A DNA stretch of 64,000 bases from Acidomonas methanolica (GCF_004346035.1 NZ_SLZN01000005.1:62001-126000), one strand, 5' to 3'; shown: positions 35,250-46,033, counted from the first letter of the stretch. Notes: generated from the letters alone by a model not told the origin. Translations and numbers: made by a program.

Positions 35250-36536
35250 TCATCGGGGCGACGGAATCGGCTCGATCCGTCCCAGGACGACGACATAGAA
35301 GAAGATGCCGACGAGCAGCATCACGCCCGCGACGAGGAAGGCTGTCTCGAAATGATGGGTGGCGCCGACGATGAATCCGGTGACGATCGGCGCGATGACG
35401 CCCATCATATTGTTGAGGAAGTTCATGATTCCTCCGATGGTGGCCGTGCCGCCCTTCGGCGCGATGAGCGAGGGGATGGACCAGCCGATGGGGGCCGAGG
35501 CCGCGAGACCGGACAAGGCGATGGAGATCCAGAAGATCGCCCAGCGGGGATCGGTGGTTTGTGTGGCGTTGAACACGGAGAGGCCGAACAGCATCCCGAC
35601 CACCAGCACGGTCTTGCGCACTTTGGTCTCGTCATGCCCGGCCGCGATCAGGCGGTCGACCAGCACGCCGCCGAAGACGATGTCCGACACTGTGGCGCAG
35701 GCCCAGGGAATGGCGGCGTAACCGGCGGATTCAAGGATGCTCATGTGCATCGCCTGAACCAGATAGCCAGGCAGCCAGGTAAGGAAGAGGTAGAAGGTGT
35801 AGCCATAGGCGGCGAAGCCGAGGCTCAGGCCCCAGACTTTCCGTTGGCCGAACAGGTAAACCAGCATGGAGCCGGCGCCGCTCGCGGCCTCACCCTCCGG
35901 GGTGGCGCCCCCTTCGAGGATATAGGCGTGCTCCTCGCGCGAAAGGTTCTTCTCCGCCGAAGGATCTCGATAGATAAAATAATAGGCCACGAAATAGGCG
36001 AAGCTCAGCGCGGCGGTGACACCGAAGCCCCAGCGCCAACCGAAATTCACCACCACGACGGCGCCAAGGGGCACGCCGATGACATTGGCGAATTTCGCCG
36101 CCGCATCGAAGAGCGAGGTGGCGACAGAACGCTCCTGACGCGGAAACCAGTAGCCGGTGGCCTTGGCGTTGGCGGGGAAGCAGGGCGCCTCGGCCGCGCC
36201 CAACAGCAGACGGGCCATGAAGATGCCGCCGAATCCGCTGGCGAACGCCACCGTCGCCGAGGCAATGGACCACAGGAACGCGCCCCAGCGCCCCACGGAT
36301 GTGACCCCGAACCGGTCGAGAATCATGCCGGCCGGGATCGTCAGCAGCGCGTAGGACCAGAAGAAGGCGCTGAAAAGCAGCCCGATATCGGTCGCTGTGA
36401 GGTGGAACTCCGCCATGAGCTGCGGTGCTGCGACCGAGAGATTGATGCGATCGATATAATTGACAAGCACGCCCCCACCGAGCAATCCGCCGATAATCCA
36501 GCGGCGCCGTGGGATCTGCGCGGAAAGGCCGGTCAT
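35250..36536 (-). CDS. MFS transporter, sugar-acid (ACS) family
   Basis: 428-aa inner-membrane protein with 12 predicted helices. The N-terminal INLSVAAPQLMAEFHLTATDIGLL and the loop LDRFG, with AAEAPCFPANAKATGYWFP in the central domain, are typical of the anion:cation symporter group that takes up galactonate, glucarate and gluconate-like acids. ATG 36536 follows GGGGGA closely. It lies between the LacI gene and the oprB operon and has the operator 90 bp upstream. It likely imports the sugar acid made in the periplasm; the exact substrate is inferred. Confidence 0.88.
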   Translation of the reverse strand: MTGLSAQIPRRRWIIGGLLGGGVLVNYIDRINLSVAAPQLMAEFHLTATDIGLLFSAFFWSYALLTIPAGMILDRFGVTSVGRWGAFLWSIASATVAFASGFGGIFMARLLLGAAEAPCFPANAKATGYWFPRQERSVATSLFDAAAKFANVIGVPLGAVVVVNFGWRWGFGVTAALSFAYFVAYYFIYRDPSAEKNLSREEHAYILEGGATPEGEAASGAGSMLVYLFGQRKVWGLSLGFAAYGYTFYLFLTWLPGYLVQAMHMSILESAGYAAIPWACATVSDIVFGGVLVDRLIAAGHDETKVRKTVLVVGMLFGLSVFNATQTTDPRWAIFWISIALSGLAASAPIGWSIPSLIAPKGGTATIGGIMNFLNNMMGVIAPIVTGFIVGATHHFETAFLVAGVMLLVGIFFYVVVLGRIEPIPSPR

Positions 36537-36624
36537 ACTTCCCCCGATATGTTGATTATGGAGCTTCGCCTGATTGTCGATTATGAAGCTGCTGTTCGTA
36601 CCTTGATTGTTGATTTTTGGCACA

Positions 36625-36640
36625 TTGTTAACGCTAACAT
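36625..36640. promoter_or_regulatory. LacI-family operator between lacI-type gene and MFS gene
   Basis: Second copy of the 14-bp core TGTTAACGCTAACA, 40 bp before the regulator start and 90 bp before the MFS start. Its position in the divergent spacer (36537-36679) suggests control of both directions, including autoregulation. The spacer is AT-rich and holds no gene. Confidence 0.8.
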
Positions 36641-36679
36641 GTTTTGTCTGCAACGCGGAAACTGAGGGACACCTGATCG

Positions 36680-37702
36680 ATGGCCGGCCGGAAACCACGC
36701 ATGCCCGTCAAGGGCCGCGTGACGATCGAAGACGTGGCGGCGGCGGCCGGCACCAGCATGATCAGCGTCTCTCGCGCGTTCCGAGACCCCGCCCGACTGA
36801 GTCCGGACCTGCGGGCGCGGATCGAGAGAGCCGCGGCGGCGCTGGGCTACGTGCCCGACCGGGCAGCCAGCGCGCTGGCCTCCGCGCGGTCCATGAATGT
36901 CGCGGTACTGGTCCCGTCCATCACCAACATGGTATTCGTGGAAATGCTGGCCGGCATCGACGAGGTGCTGTCGCCGGAGCGCTATCAGATCATCATGGCG
37001 ACCACCAATTATTGCCCGATGGAAGAGGAGCGGCAATTGCGCGGACTGCTGGCCTTCCGGCCGGATGGAGTGCTGCTGACCGGCATCGACCATCTGCCCG
37101 GAACGCTGAATCTGCTGAAAACACCCGCTCTGCCGGTCGTGCAGATGATGGAACTGTGCGGCCGGGCGGGCAGCTATTCGGTGGGCTTCTCGCAGGAAGA
37201 TGGCGGCGCCGCCATCGCGCGGCACTTCGCAGGGCACGGTTATGAGCGGACCGGTTTCGTGGCGGCGCAACTGGATCCTCGGACCCTGGCGCGCGGGGCA
37301 GGTTTCCGGCGCGCGCTGAAGGAGGCCGGATTGGACGCCCCCTACGAGCTGATGGTGCCGGATCGGTCTTCCGTAGCCCTTGGCGCCGCGCTGTTGGACC
37401 GCGTTCTGGCGGAGTGCCCGGATATTGAAGCCGTGTTCTTTTGCAATGACGATTTGGCGCAAGGCGCGCTGTTCCATTGCCAGAGACGGAGGATCGCCGT
37501 GCCGCAACAGCTTGCGATCGCGGGGTTCAACGATCTTCCGGCCTCGGCCTGGACGGTGCCGGCGCTGAGCACCGTCGCCACGCCACGCTACGAGATCGGC
37601 AGAAAATCCGCGGCGATGCTGCTGGACCTGATGTGCGGCCGGGCACCCGAGGCCGCCCGGCTCGACCTGGGGTTCACGCTTCACGCACGGGAAAGCAGCT
37701 AG
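36680..37702 (+). CDS. LacI/GntR-type sugar-acid regulator
   Basis: 340-aa repressor of standard length. The N-terminal helix-turn-helix VTIEDVAAAAGTSMISVSRAFRD and hinge ALGYVPDRAASALASARS resemble the gluconate-repressor branch, and the periplasmic-binding-protein-like domain includes FFCNDDLAQGALFHC and AIAGFNDLPAS. ATG 36680 has GAGGGA about 11 nt upstream. Its two likely operators are identical 14-mers. The TAG stop is part of the CTAG at which the adjacent IS composite begins. The effector is probably gluconate or a related acid (inference). Confidence 0.92.
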   Translation: MAGRKPRMPVKGRVTIEDVAAAAGTSMISVSRAFRDPARLSPDLRARIERAAAALGYVPDRAASALASARSMNVAVLVPSITNMVFVEMLAGIDEVLSPERYQIIMATTNYCPMEEERQLRGLLAFRPDGVLLTGIDHLPGTLNLLKTPALPVVQMMELCGRAGSYSVGFSQEDGGAAIARHFAGHGYERTGFVAAQLDPRTLARGAGFRRALKEAGLDAPYELMVPDRSSVALGAALLDRVLAECPDIEAVFFCNDDLAQGALFHCQRRRIAVPQQLAIAGFNDLPASAWTVPALSTVATPRYEIGRKSAAMLLDLMCGRAPEAARLDLGFTLHARESS

Positions 37703-38673
37703 TCACCCGAATCTGAAGTTCGCTTCATTGTCTTGAGGCAGAAGCGTTTGACGGAGGCGATGATCTCTTCGGCGGGTTTGACCCACCGATATGGCCTTGG
37801 GTTTTCGTTGTGCACCTCGATAAAGGCCGTGATATCGGCTTCGAGATCGGCCGTGGAGCGATGCACGCCGCGTTGAAGTTGCTTGCGCGTCAGTTCGGCG
37901 AACCAGCGCTCGACCTGATTGATCCAGGAGGCCGATGTCGGCGTGAAGTGGACATGCCAATGCGGTCGACGCGCAAGCCAGGTCTTGATCATGGGCGTCT
38001 TGTGTGTGGCGTAATTGTCCATGACGAGATGGACGTCCTGACCCTCAGGCATCCCGACATCGATGCGCTTCAGGAAATCCAGAAATTCGGTCGCGCGATG
38101 GCGCTTGTAGCATTTTCCGATCACAGCCCCTGTCGCGATATCGAGGGCGGCAAACAGCGACGTCGTGCCATTCCGGCTGTGAACCGGCGTGGAAAATTGA
38201 CCCTGCTGGAGGGGTAATCGGCGCCGAAAACTGACCCCTCTGATGCATGGGCTCACAGTGGTCTTCGTGATCTTGCCCGCGGACCCGGTATATTGCCGTC
38301 CTACCCCGCACCATGCAGTCCCCTTCTTGAGAAAACCAGTCTCGTCGACCACCAGCACCGCGTCGGTATCCCCCAGATGCTCGACGACATGATCGCGCAC
38401 GACGTCCCGCAACGCATCGGCGTCCCAATGCCCGCGTCCAAGCAGGGCCTGCTGTCGCCATGGCCCCGGATCGCCCGCGGCTTCCGCGCGCATCCAGCCG
38501 GTCTTGCGCGGTTCGTTGCCCAGCAGTGTTTCCAGAAACCGCCCTGCCGACAACGCCACCCGCTCCTGGCCGAATACAGGGCGCATCCGCGCTTTGGCGT
38601 CCCGCAGCGCCTCCAGCGTCAGGGTAAGAACATCCTCAACCGAGCCCGCACCATTCATCTCGTTCAGAATCAT
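37699..38673 (-). pseudogene. Chimeric transposase frame: IS701 N-terminal part joined to IS630 C-terminal part
   Basis: One open frame of 324 codons made of unlike pieces. Residues 1-134 match IS701-family transposase (ALSAGRFLETLLGNEPRKTG, HWDADALRDVVRDHVVEHLG, VLVVDETGFLKKGT, GRQYTGSAGKIT). About 30 residues are read through an IS21-like end. The rest matches IS630 (NGTTSLFAALDIATG, HLVMDNYATHKTP, TPTSASWINQVERWF). The IS701 catalytic core and the IS630 N-terminus are missing, so activity is unlikely. The stop is the TAG of the left CTAG. Confidence 0.8.
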
Positions 38674-38722
38674 GGTTACCCATAGATTCAGAACGCTCAG
38701 ATAAACGCAACTGTAGTGCTAG
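37699..38722. mobile_element. Composite IS scar (IS630 + IS21-type end + IS701) bounded by CTAG
   Basis: A ~1.0-kb block bounded on each side by CTAG (37699-37702 and 38719-38722). Its right end shows CAACTGTAGTGCTA, like an IS701-type inverted-repeat end; its left end begins TCACCCGAATCTGAAG, apparently an IS630 end. In the middle (about 38178-38260) two short repeats, GGCGTGGAAAATTGACCCT and GGCGCCGAAAACTGACCCC, look like the multiple terminal repeats of IS21-type elements. CTAG fits the 4-bp YTAR target of IS701 elements; IS630 elements target TA. No intact element remains. Confidence 0.65.
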
Positions 38723-39327
38723 TCTTCGACGCCGAGAATGCCGTTGCGATAGCTTTCGGTCGGCGCGGCCGGACCGACGAGGGACGCAACAAGCGCCTTC
38801 CCGAAATCCGGATTGTCGATATGGACGATCTCCTTGCCGCCGCGCTGGACGCTCACGCCCTGATCGGTGATCAGGATCGTCTGCGACGTGCCACCCTCGG
38901 CGGCCGTCTGATGCGCCATGAACGTGGCGTAGGCCGCCTCATTCTTCTCGCCGCACGCATTCACCTTGCAATATCGCGCGTGGATGGCGTCGTACTCCTC
39001 CCTGATGCGGTGTTCGGACGCATCATGCAGGAACTGCGTGTAGATGACCTTGGGATTGGGCTCGTTCATGACGGCCTCGGCGTCGTGAGCCGGAGTGACG
39101 ACATATAATCCCGTGGCATAGCCGTTCACCAGGTGGAAAAATACGCGAACACCGACACCGTTGAGCTTCAGCACGGTCCCGCCGACCGGGAGGGTTTCGG
39201 GGAATACGACGCCGGCGACCTTGCGCCCCTCATCGGCTCTGGCCAATGGCGCGGCCAGCACGCCACAAGACAGACTCACCGTGAGAAAAAGGAAGGCGCG
39301 GCGTGCGCCCGAACGACTCAAGACCAT
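38719..39327 (-). CDS. Chalcone isomerase-like secreted protein
   Basis: 202-aa exported protein: signal peptide (basic RSGARRAFLFL, hydrophobic core, LARADE), then a chalcone-isomerase-like domain with GGTVLKLNGVGVRVFFHLVNGYATGLYV near its start and PNPKVIYTQFLHDASEHRIRE. Bacterial members are periplasmic and of unknown function, and may bind fatty acids or hydrophobic ligands. ATG 39327 is chosen from the signal peptide, with AGAGGA 10 nt upstream. Its stop TAG is the right-hand CTAG of the IS composite, but the gene is full length. Confidence 0.82.
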   Translation of the reverse strand: MVLSRSGARRAFLFLTVSLSCGVLAAPLARADEGRKVAGVVFPETLPVGGTVLKLNGVGVRVFFHLVNGYATGLYVVTPAHDAEAVMNEPNPKVIYTQFLHDASEHRIREEYDAIHARYCKVNACGEKNEAAYATFMAHQTAAEGGTSQTILITDQGVSVQRGGKEIVHIDNPDFGKALVASLVGPAAPTESYRNGILGVED

Positions 39328-39504
39328 GAGGTTTGTCCTCTGAATAGGGGGGTGCGATTCGTGACGTGCACGCTCCGGCTCCGGCGAATCCCGCCAGGAT
39401 GTATCGAAAACGCCGCGCCATGCCTTTCGCTTCCTGTGTTGAACCCTTCGTGTACGCCGCCGTGCCCGGATTGATTCCCGGCGCGGCGGCTCATAGAATT
39501 CAAA

Positions 39505-39514
39505 CAAACGTTCG
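39505..39514. promoter_or_regulatory. CNAACGTTNG-type palindrome, fatty-acid regulon site 1
   Basis: CAAACGTTCG with a perfect AACGTT core, in the 289-bp spacer between the chalcone isomerase-like gene and the acyl-CoA thioesterase, about 100 bp upstream of the latter. Three more sites of the same form lie at other fatty-acid promoters in this window. Confidence 0.5.
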
Positions 39515-39616
39515 TCATATTAACAACCCGTATAACAGGCGCGCGGGATCACGATTCCGCCGCTGCCAACCCACTTTCTGCTTCTGCCGACCCACCCCGC
39601 AAGGATGCGAAGAACG

Positions 39617-40036
39617 ATGTCCGACGATCAGACCATAGCGACACCCCCGCCCTACGAGCCGATGATCCGCGTGATCGCCATGCCGGCGGACACGAACCCG
39701 GCGGGAGATATTTTCGGCGGCTGGCTCGTGTCGCAGATGGACCTCGCGGCCGGCACCCTCGCCGCCAAGCACGCGCGAGGCCGCTGCGTGACCATCGCGA
39801 TCGACCGTCTGATCTTCCACCTGCCCGTCGCCGTCGGCGACGAAATCAGCATCTATACGAAAATCGTGAAGACGGGACGCAGCTCGATGGTCATCCACGT
39901 CCAGACCTGGCGCCGCCCCCGCCATGACGACCAGGCGTTCCTGGTCACGGAAGGCACCTTCACCTTCGTCGCCATCGACGAGAACCGTCGCCCCCGCACG
40001 CTGCCGGAGACGACGCCCGCCGGTCCGCCCGCCTGA
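39617..40036 (+). CDS. Acyl-CoA thioesterase (YciA/BACH type)
   Basis: 139-aa hot-dog-fold thioesterase hydrolysing acyl-CoA. The family core is MPADTNPAGDIFGGWLVSQMDLA with the catalytic Asp/Asn region, then VTIAIDRLIFHLPVAVGDEI. ATG 39617 gives the normal N-terminus; an ATG four codons upstream lies directly on the AAGG ribosome site. Stands convergent to the second thioesterase and next to the beta-oxidation operon, where it may adjust CoA pools. Confidence 0.9.
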   Translation: MSDDQTIATPPPYEPMIRVIAMPADTNPAGDIFGGWLVSQMDLAAGTLAAKHARGRCVTIAIDRLIFHLPVAVGDEISIYTKIVKTGRSSMVIHVQTWRRPRHDDQAFLVTEGTFTFVAIDENRRPRTLPETTPAGPPA

Positions 40037-40062
40037 GCGGGGCTTTCATGCGGGCGGACCTC

Positions 40063-40578
40063 TCAATCGTCCGCCTGAAGAAACTCCCTGAGCAACTGCC
40101 CCGTATCGGGGCCGTCGGGATCGGCGGCCAGACGGCGATAGAGCCCGCTCGCCCGCGCGATCGGCTCCCCGTCGACCATGGCGAGCCCCTGGACGAACGC
40201 CACGGTCCGGGTCACGCGCAGAACATCGGCCGAGAAGCCGATCCATTTTCCCAGAAGCCCCGGCGCGAGGAAATCGACCGTCAGGGACATGGTCGGCATG
40301 ATCGGAACCTGCAAATGATTGGCGAACATCGCCGCCATGGCGAGATACCCGTCGAAGACGGTCGCGATCATGCCGCCGTGACAGACGCCGACATGATTGC
40401 AGTGCCTCGGCTCGACGACGAAACCGGCCAGCAGCTTCCCGTCCCGCGCCGCGACGTCGAACCCGCCGGACGCTTCATGAAAGCCGGGCTCCCCGACACC
40501 GAGCCCCTTTGGAAGAGGCAACGCGCGGAACCCCGGCGGCCGCGCGCAAGAACCGTTCCCGGCCTCTGTGGAGGTCAT
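40063..40578 (-). CDS. PaaI-type hot-dog thioesterase
   Basis: 171-aa hot-dog protein of the 4HBT/PaaI group. The conserved helix segment is NHVGVCHGGMIATVFDGYLA, followed by TMSLTVDFLAPG and VDGEPIARASGLYRRL. It likely hydrolyses acyl- or aryl-acyl-CoA thioesters. It is 96 bp downstream of the acyl-CoA dehydrogenase in the same orientation, so it may be the tail gene of the fadA-fadB-fadE operon. Confidence 0.84.
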   Translation of the reverse strand: MTSTEAGNGSCARPPGFRALPLPKGLGVGEPGFHEASGGFDVAARDGKLLAGFVVEPRHCNHVGVCHGGMIATVFDGYLAMAAMFANHLQVPIMPTMSLTVDFLAPGLLGKWIGFSADVLRVTRTVAFVQGLAMVDGEPIARASGLYRRLAADPDGPDTGQLLREFLQADD

Positions 40579-40674
40579 CGCATTGCTCCATATGAAAGAT
40601 CCGCCCTTCCTTCGGCGCCGCCTGTGCGACGCCGCCTGTGCACCGCCGAAGGAAAAAAGCGGAACGACGCGGGA

Positions 40675-42465
40675 TCAGAACGCCTCGTCCGGCAGCGCCA
40701 TCATCGACGCCTTGCCGGACTTGATCTTCAGATAAAGCGCCGCCGATTCCGGCAGGACGCGCTCGTAGAAGAACCGGGCGGACGAGATCTTCGCCGCATA
40801 GAAGGCCTGATCCGGCCCGGGGGCGAAGGATTTCGGCACCGCGATCACGACAGCCTTCGCCCAGAGATAGGCCAGCCCGACGAGACCCATGAGGCGCAGA
40901 TAGTCGGTCGCGGCAGCGCCCGCCTCCTCCGGATCACGCATCCCCCGTTCGGCGATCTGCGCGGTCGAAAGCTGCAACGCACCCAGCGCGCGTTCGAGCC
41001 CGGTGATCATCTCGCCGAGCATCGGATTTTCCTTGTTCTCGGCGATGAACGCCGCGATCGGATGGAAGAACCCACGCAGATTGCGGCCCATATGAGCAGG
41101 AAGCTTGCGACCGACGAGATCGAGCGCCTGCACGCCGTTCGTGCCTTCATAGATCATCGCGATCCGCGCATCGCGCACGTATTGCTCGACGCCATGATCG
41201 ACGATGTACCCATGCCCGCCATAGGTCTGCACGGCCAGATTGGCGGATTCGAAGCCGAGATCGGTGAACATCGCCTTCACGACCGGCGTCATGAGCGCCA
41301 CGAAATCCTCGGCGTCGCGACGCTGGCGCTCATCGGCCGCATGTTCGGAAATGTCGAGCTGCATGGCCACCCACGCGCCGAGCGCGCGGCAGCCTTCGGC
41401 ATTCACGCGCATGGTCATCAGCATGCGGCGCACGTCCGGATGCACGATGATCGGATCGGCCGGCAGTTCCGGATGTTTCGCACCCGCGAGCGAACGGCCC
41501 TGGAGACGTTCCTTCGCATAGGCGACGGCGCTCTGATAGGCGGTCTCCGCGATGCCGAGGCCCTGAATGCCCACGCCGAGGCGCTCGGTGTTCATCATGG
41601 CGAACATGGCCTGCATGCCCTTGTGCGGCGCGCCGATCAGCCACCCCTTCGCGTCGTCGAAGGCAAGCTGACACGTGGCCGAGGCCTTGATGCCCATCTT
41701 GTGCTCGATGCCGGTGCACAGCACGCCGTTGCGCTCGCCCGGCGCGCCGTTCTCGTCGGGGAGGAATTTCGGCACCAGAAAGAGGCTGATCCCCTTGATG
41801 CCGGGCGGGGCGTCGGGCAGGCGCGCGAGCACCAGATGGACGATATTGTCGGACAGGTCGTGTTCGCCGGCCGAGATGAAGATCTTCGAACCGCTGACGC
41901 GATAGCTCCCATCCTCCTGCGGGACGGCGCGCGTCCGCAGAAGGCCGAGATCGGTACCGCAATGCGCCTCGGTCAGACACATGCTGCCGGACCATTCGCC
42001 GCTGATCATCTTCGGCAGGTAGAAGGATTTCAGCTCGTCCGAACCGTATTTGCGCAGCGCCACCGTGGCGCCGCCGGTCAGGCCGGGATACAGGCCGAAG
42101 GACAGGTTGGTGGCGCAGATCATCTCCGAGATCATCAGTCCGATGGTCTCGGGCAGGCCCTGGCCGCCGAATTCCGGCGGCGCCGAGACGGCGGACCACC
42201 CGCCCTCGCAGAACTGCCTGTAGGCCTCCTTGAACCCGCGAGGCGTCCTGACGACGCCGTTCTCGATCGTACAGCCCTCCTTGTCGCCGGTCGCGTTCAG
42301 CGGCAGCAGCACCTCGGAGGTGAACTTGCCCCCCTCCTCCAGCACCGTCGCCGCCAGATCGGCATCGACCTCGGAAAACGCTTCAAGCGCGGTCAACTGC
42401 GAGAAATCATGCAACTCCGTCAGCACGAACGCCATGTCGCGCAGGGGCGGCGTATAGGTTTGCAT
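40675..42465 (-). CDS. fadE: Acyl-CoA dehydrogenase (three-domain, long form)
   Basis: 596-aa FAD enzyme making trans-2-enoyl-CoA and passing electrons to ETF. The N-terminal extension is typical of the long FadE5/DmdC-like class; then FAD and substrate motifs MCLTEAHCGTDLG and KIFISAGEHDL, catalytic Glu in MIYEGTNGVQALDL, and the C-terminal helical extension. It lies 18 bp downstream of the FadB gene. Electron acceptor genes etfBA and ETF-QO are encoded in the same region. Confidence 0.93.
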   Translation of the reverse strand: MQTYTPPLRDMAFVLTELHDFSQLTALEAFSEVDADLAATVLEEGGKFTSEVLLPLNATGDKEGCTIENGVVRTPRGFKEAYRQFCEGGWSAVSAPPEFGGQGLPETIGLMISEMICATNLSFGLYPGLTGGATVALRKYGSDELKSFYLPKMISGEWSGSMCLTEAHCGTDLGLLRTRAVPQEDGSYRVSGSKIFISAGEHDLSDNIVHLVLARLPDAPPGIKGISLFLVPKFLPDENGAPGERNGVLCTGIEHKMGIKASATCQLAFDDAKGWLIGAPHKGMQAMFAMMNTERLGVGIQGLGIAETAYQSAVAYAKERLQGRSLAGAKHPELPADPIIVHPDVRRMLMTMRVNAEGCRALGAWVAMQLDISEHAADERQRRDAEDFVALMTPVVKAMFTDLGFESANLAVQTYGGHGYIVDHGVEQYVRDARIAMIYEGTNGVQALDLVGRKLPAHMGRNLRGFFHPIAAFIAENKENPMLGEMITGLERALGALQLSTAQIAERGMRDPEEAGAAATDYLRLMGLVGLAYLWAKAVVIAVPKSFAPGPDQAFYAAKISSARFFYERVLPESAALYLKIKSGKASMMALPDEAF

Positions 42466-42483
42466 CGTTCGGTTCCCCTTGCG

Positions 42484-44834
42484 TCAGTTTCTGAGCGGCT
42501 TGCCGGTTTCGAGCATGTGCTCGATCCGGTCCAGCGTCGGCACGGTCTGGACCAGGGCGTAGAACGCCTCCTGTTCGAGCCCGAGCACCTGCTCCTCGGT
42601 CAGCGTTTCCGTCATGTCGTGATCGCCCCCCGTCAGGATGGTCGCCAGCCACCCGGCGACCGTGACGTCATGCGGGGTCGCGATGCCCTGCCGGAGCATG
42701 CCGTCCACCGCCATGTTCAGCGCCAGCTTCCCGCCGGCCCCGGCCGGATGGAACTCCGGCTTCGCCGGCGGCGTGTAGCCGTCGACGAGCGCCAGCGCGC
42801 GCGCCTTGGCGTCCGCCAGAAGACGGTCGCGGTTCATGGTGATGCCGTCGCCGTCGCGGAGGATATGCATCCGCCGCGCCTCGGCCGCGGATTTCGACAC
42901 GCGCGCGGTGGCGATCATCTCGAACACCTCGCGCACCGGCGGCATCGGCCCTTTCGGCGTCCGCTTGTCCGCCGCCAGACGCAGCAGCATCTCGCCGCAG
43001 CCGCCCCAGCCCGGAATCAGACCCACGCCGCATTCCACCAGACCGATATAGCTTTCCGCATGGGCCTGGATGGCGTCCGCGTGCAGCGTGATCTCGCATC
43101 CGCCGCCGAGCGCCAGCCCCGCGGGCGCCGCGACGACCGGGAAAGGAGCATATTTGAGCGATTTGAACACCGTCTGGCCGCGCGCGATCAGCTTCTTGAT
43201 CTCGCCGAACGCCGCCATGTTGGCCGCGAACTGCGCCAGACCCAGATTGGCCCCGGCCGAGAACTGCGTCGCGTCGGTGTAGATCACCAGCGCCTTGAAA
43301 TTCTCCTTCACGTGCTCGATGGACTTCTCGAGGATCGCCAGCACGCGCTCCTCGAAAGTGTTCATCTTCGTCGTGATCTCGAAACAGGCCACGCCGTCGC
43401 CGATATCCCAGAGCGCGCCGGCCTTGCTCGACAGGACGGGCTTGCCCTTCCGGCGTACGTCGCTCAGCAGCAGCACGCCCTCCGGACGCGGCACCGGACG
43501 ATACTCGCCGTCAGCCCCCAGCTCGTTCGGAACGCCGTCGATATCCTTGTAGAACTTTCGGTCGCCGGCCGTCTCGATCAACGCGGGCACGGCGATGCCT
43601 TCCTGCTTCAGCAGGGCGGCGAATTTCGCCGCGCCGATCTGGTCGATCAGGGCGAACGGCCCCATCTTCCAGTTGAAGCCAAGCTCCATCGCCCTGTCGA
43701 TCCCGGAGATATCGTCGGAAATCTCCGGCACCAGCGACGCCGCATAGGCGAGCGTCTCGCCCATCACCTTGCGCGCATAGGCGCCGAGCCTGTCCTGCGC
43801 GCCCAGCAGACCCGCCGCGTCCCGGCCTTCCGGCGGCAGCGAAGCCCGCCGCGACGGCGCGTATGCGCCGGTCTTGAGATCGATGGATTCCTTGACCTTG
43901 CCGCCGCCTTCCCGGTTGATCCGGTAGAACCCGCCCTTGCCCTTGCGGCCGGTATAGCCGTCCGCGATCATCTTCGGGACGAGCGGCAGTTCCCCGGCGA
44001 ACGCATGGTAGCGATCCCCCTCGGCCAGCAGCGAGGTCATCGAAGCCGCGATATGCGGCATCAGGTCGATGCCCACGAGATCGAGCAGCCCGAACACGCC
44101 CGTCTTGGGAATGCCGAACGGACGGCCGATGACGGCGTCGACTTCCTCGACGGTCAGCCCCTGCTCGACCGCGACGCCGGCCGCGACCTGCATCCAGAAC
44201 GTGCCGATGCGGTTGGCGATGAAGCCCGGCGTGTCCTTGGCCTTCACCACCGTCTTGCCGAGCGAGCGGTCGCAGAACGCCGTGAGCCGGGCGACATGCG
44301 CCGGATCGGTGAGCGGGCCGCCGACGATTTCGAGCAGCCGCATGTAGCGCGGCGGATTGAAGAAATGGGTGATGAGGAAATCACGCGCGAACCGCTCCGG
44401 CATCCCCTCGACCAGTCTGGCCAGCGGAATGGTGGAGGTGTTCGACGAGACGGGCGTGCCGGGACGGCGCACCTCGTCGAGCCGGCGATACAGCCCCTGC
44501 TTGAGGTCGAGGCGCTCGATGATGACCTCGACCACCCAGTCGCAGTCCGCGACCTTGCCGAGATCGTCCTCGATCGTGCCCGTCGTGATGAGCTTCGCCG
44601 CCGCCGGGTCCATGAAGGCCGCCGGATCGGCCTTGAGCGCCTTGGCGATCGCCCCGTCGGCAAGCGCGTTGGGATTGGACCCCTCCGCCTTGCGATCGAG
44701 CAGCAGGACGGGAACGCCGGCATTGGCGATCTGGGCGGCGATCCCCGCGCCCATCACCCCCGATCCGATCACGCAGACGCGGGAGAATGGCGACGCAACG
44801 CCGCCTTCCCCGCCGGATTTCATAGCCTCGGTCA

Positions 44835-44835
<1 letters not shown>
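42484..44835 (-). CDS. fadB: 3-hydroxyacyl-CoA dehydrogenase/enoyl-CoA hydratase
   Basis: 783-aa bifunctional beta-oxidation enzyme with domain order dehydrogenase then hydratase, as in FadN-type proteins rather than E. coli FadB. NAD site VCVIGSGVMGAGIAAQIA, dehydrogenase motif LITHFFNPPRYMRLLEIV and DTPGFIANRIG come first; the crotonase part has SAGANLGLAQF, LALGGGCEI and ESYIGLVECGVGLIPGWGG with the catalytic Glu. ATG 44835 shares one base with the thiolase stop (TGATG), so translation is coupled to fadA. Confidence 0.93.
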
Positions 44836-45974
<1,139 letters not shown>

Positions 45975-46033
45975 TGGATATGCTCCTGAAGCTGGGCCTG
46001 AAAACTGGGCCTGAAGCTGGCGCCGGATTATGT

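Noticed and set aside
37699-38722. Intact IS630 element
   Set aside because: Only the C-terminal half of the IS630 transposase is present and the other end belongs to an IS701-like sequence.
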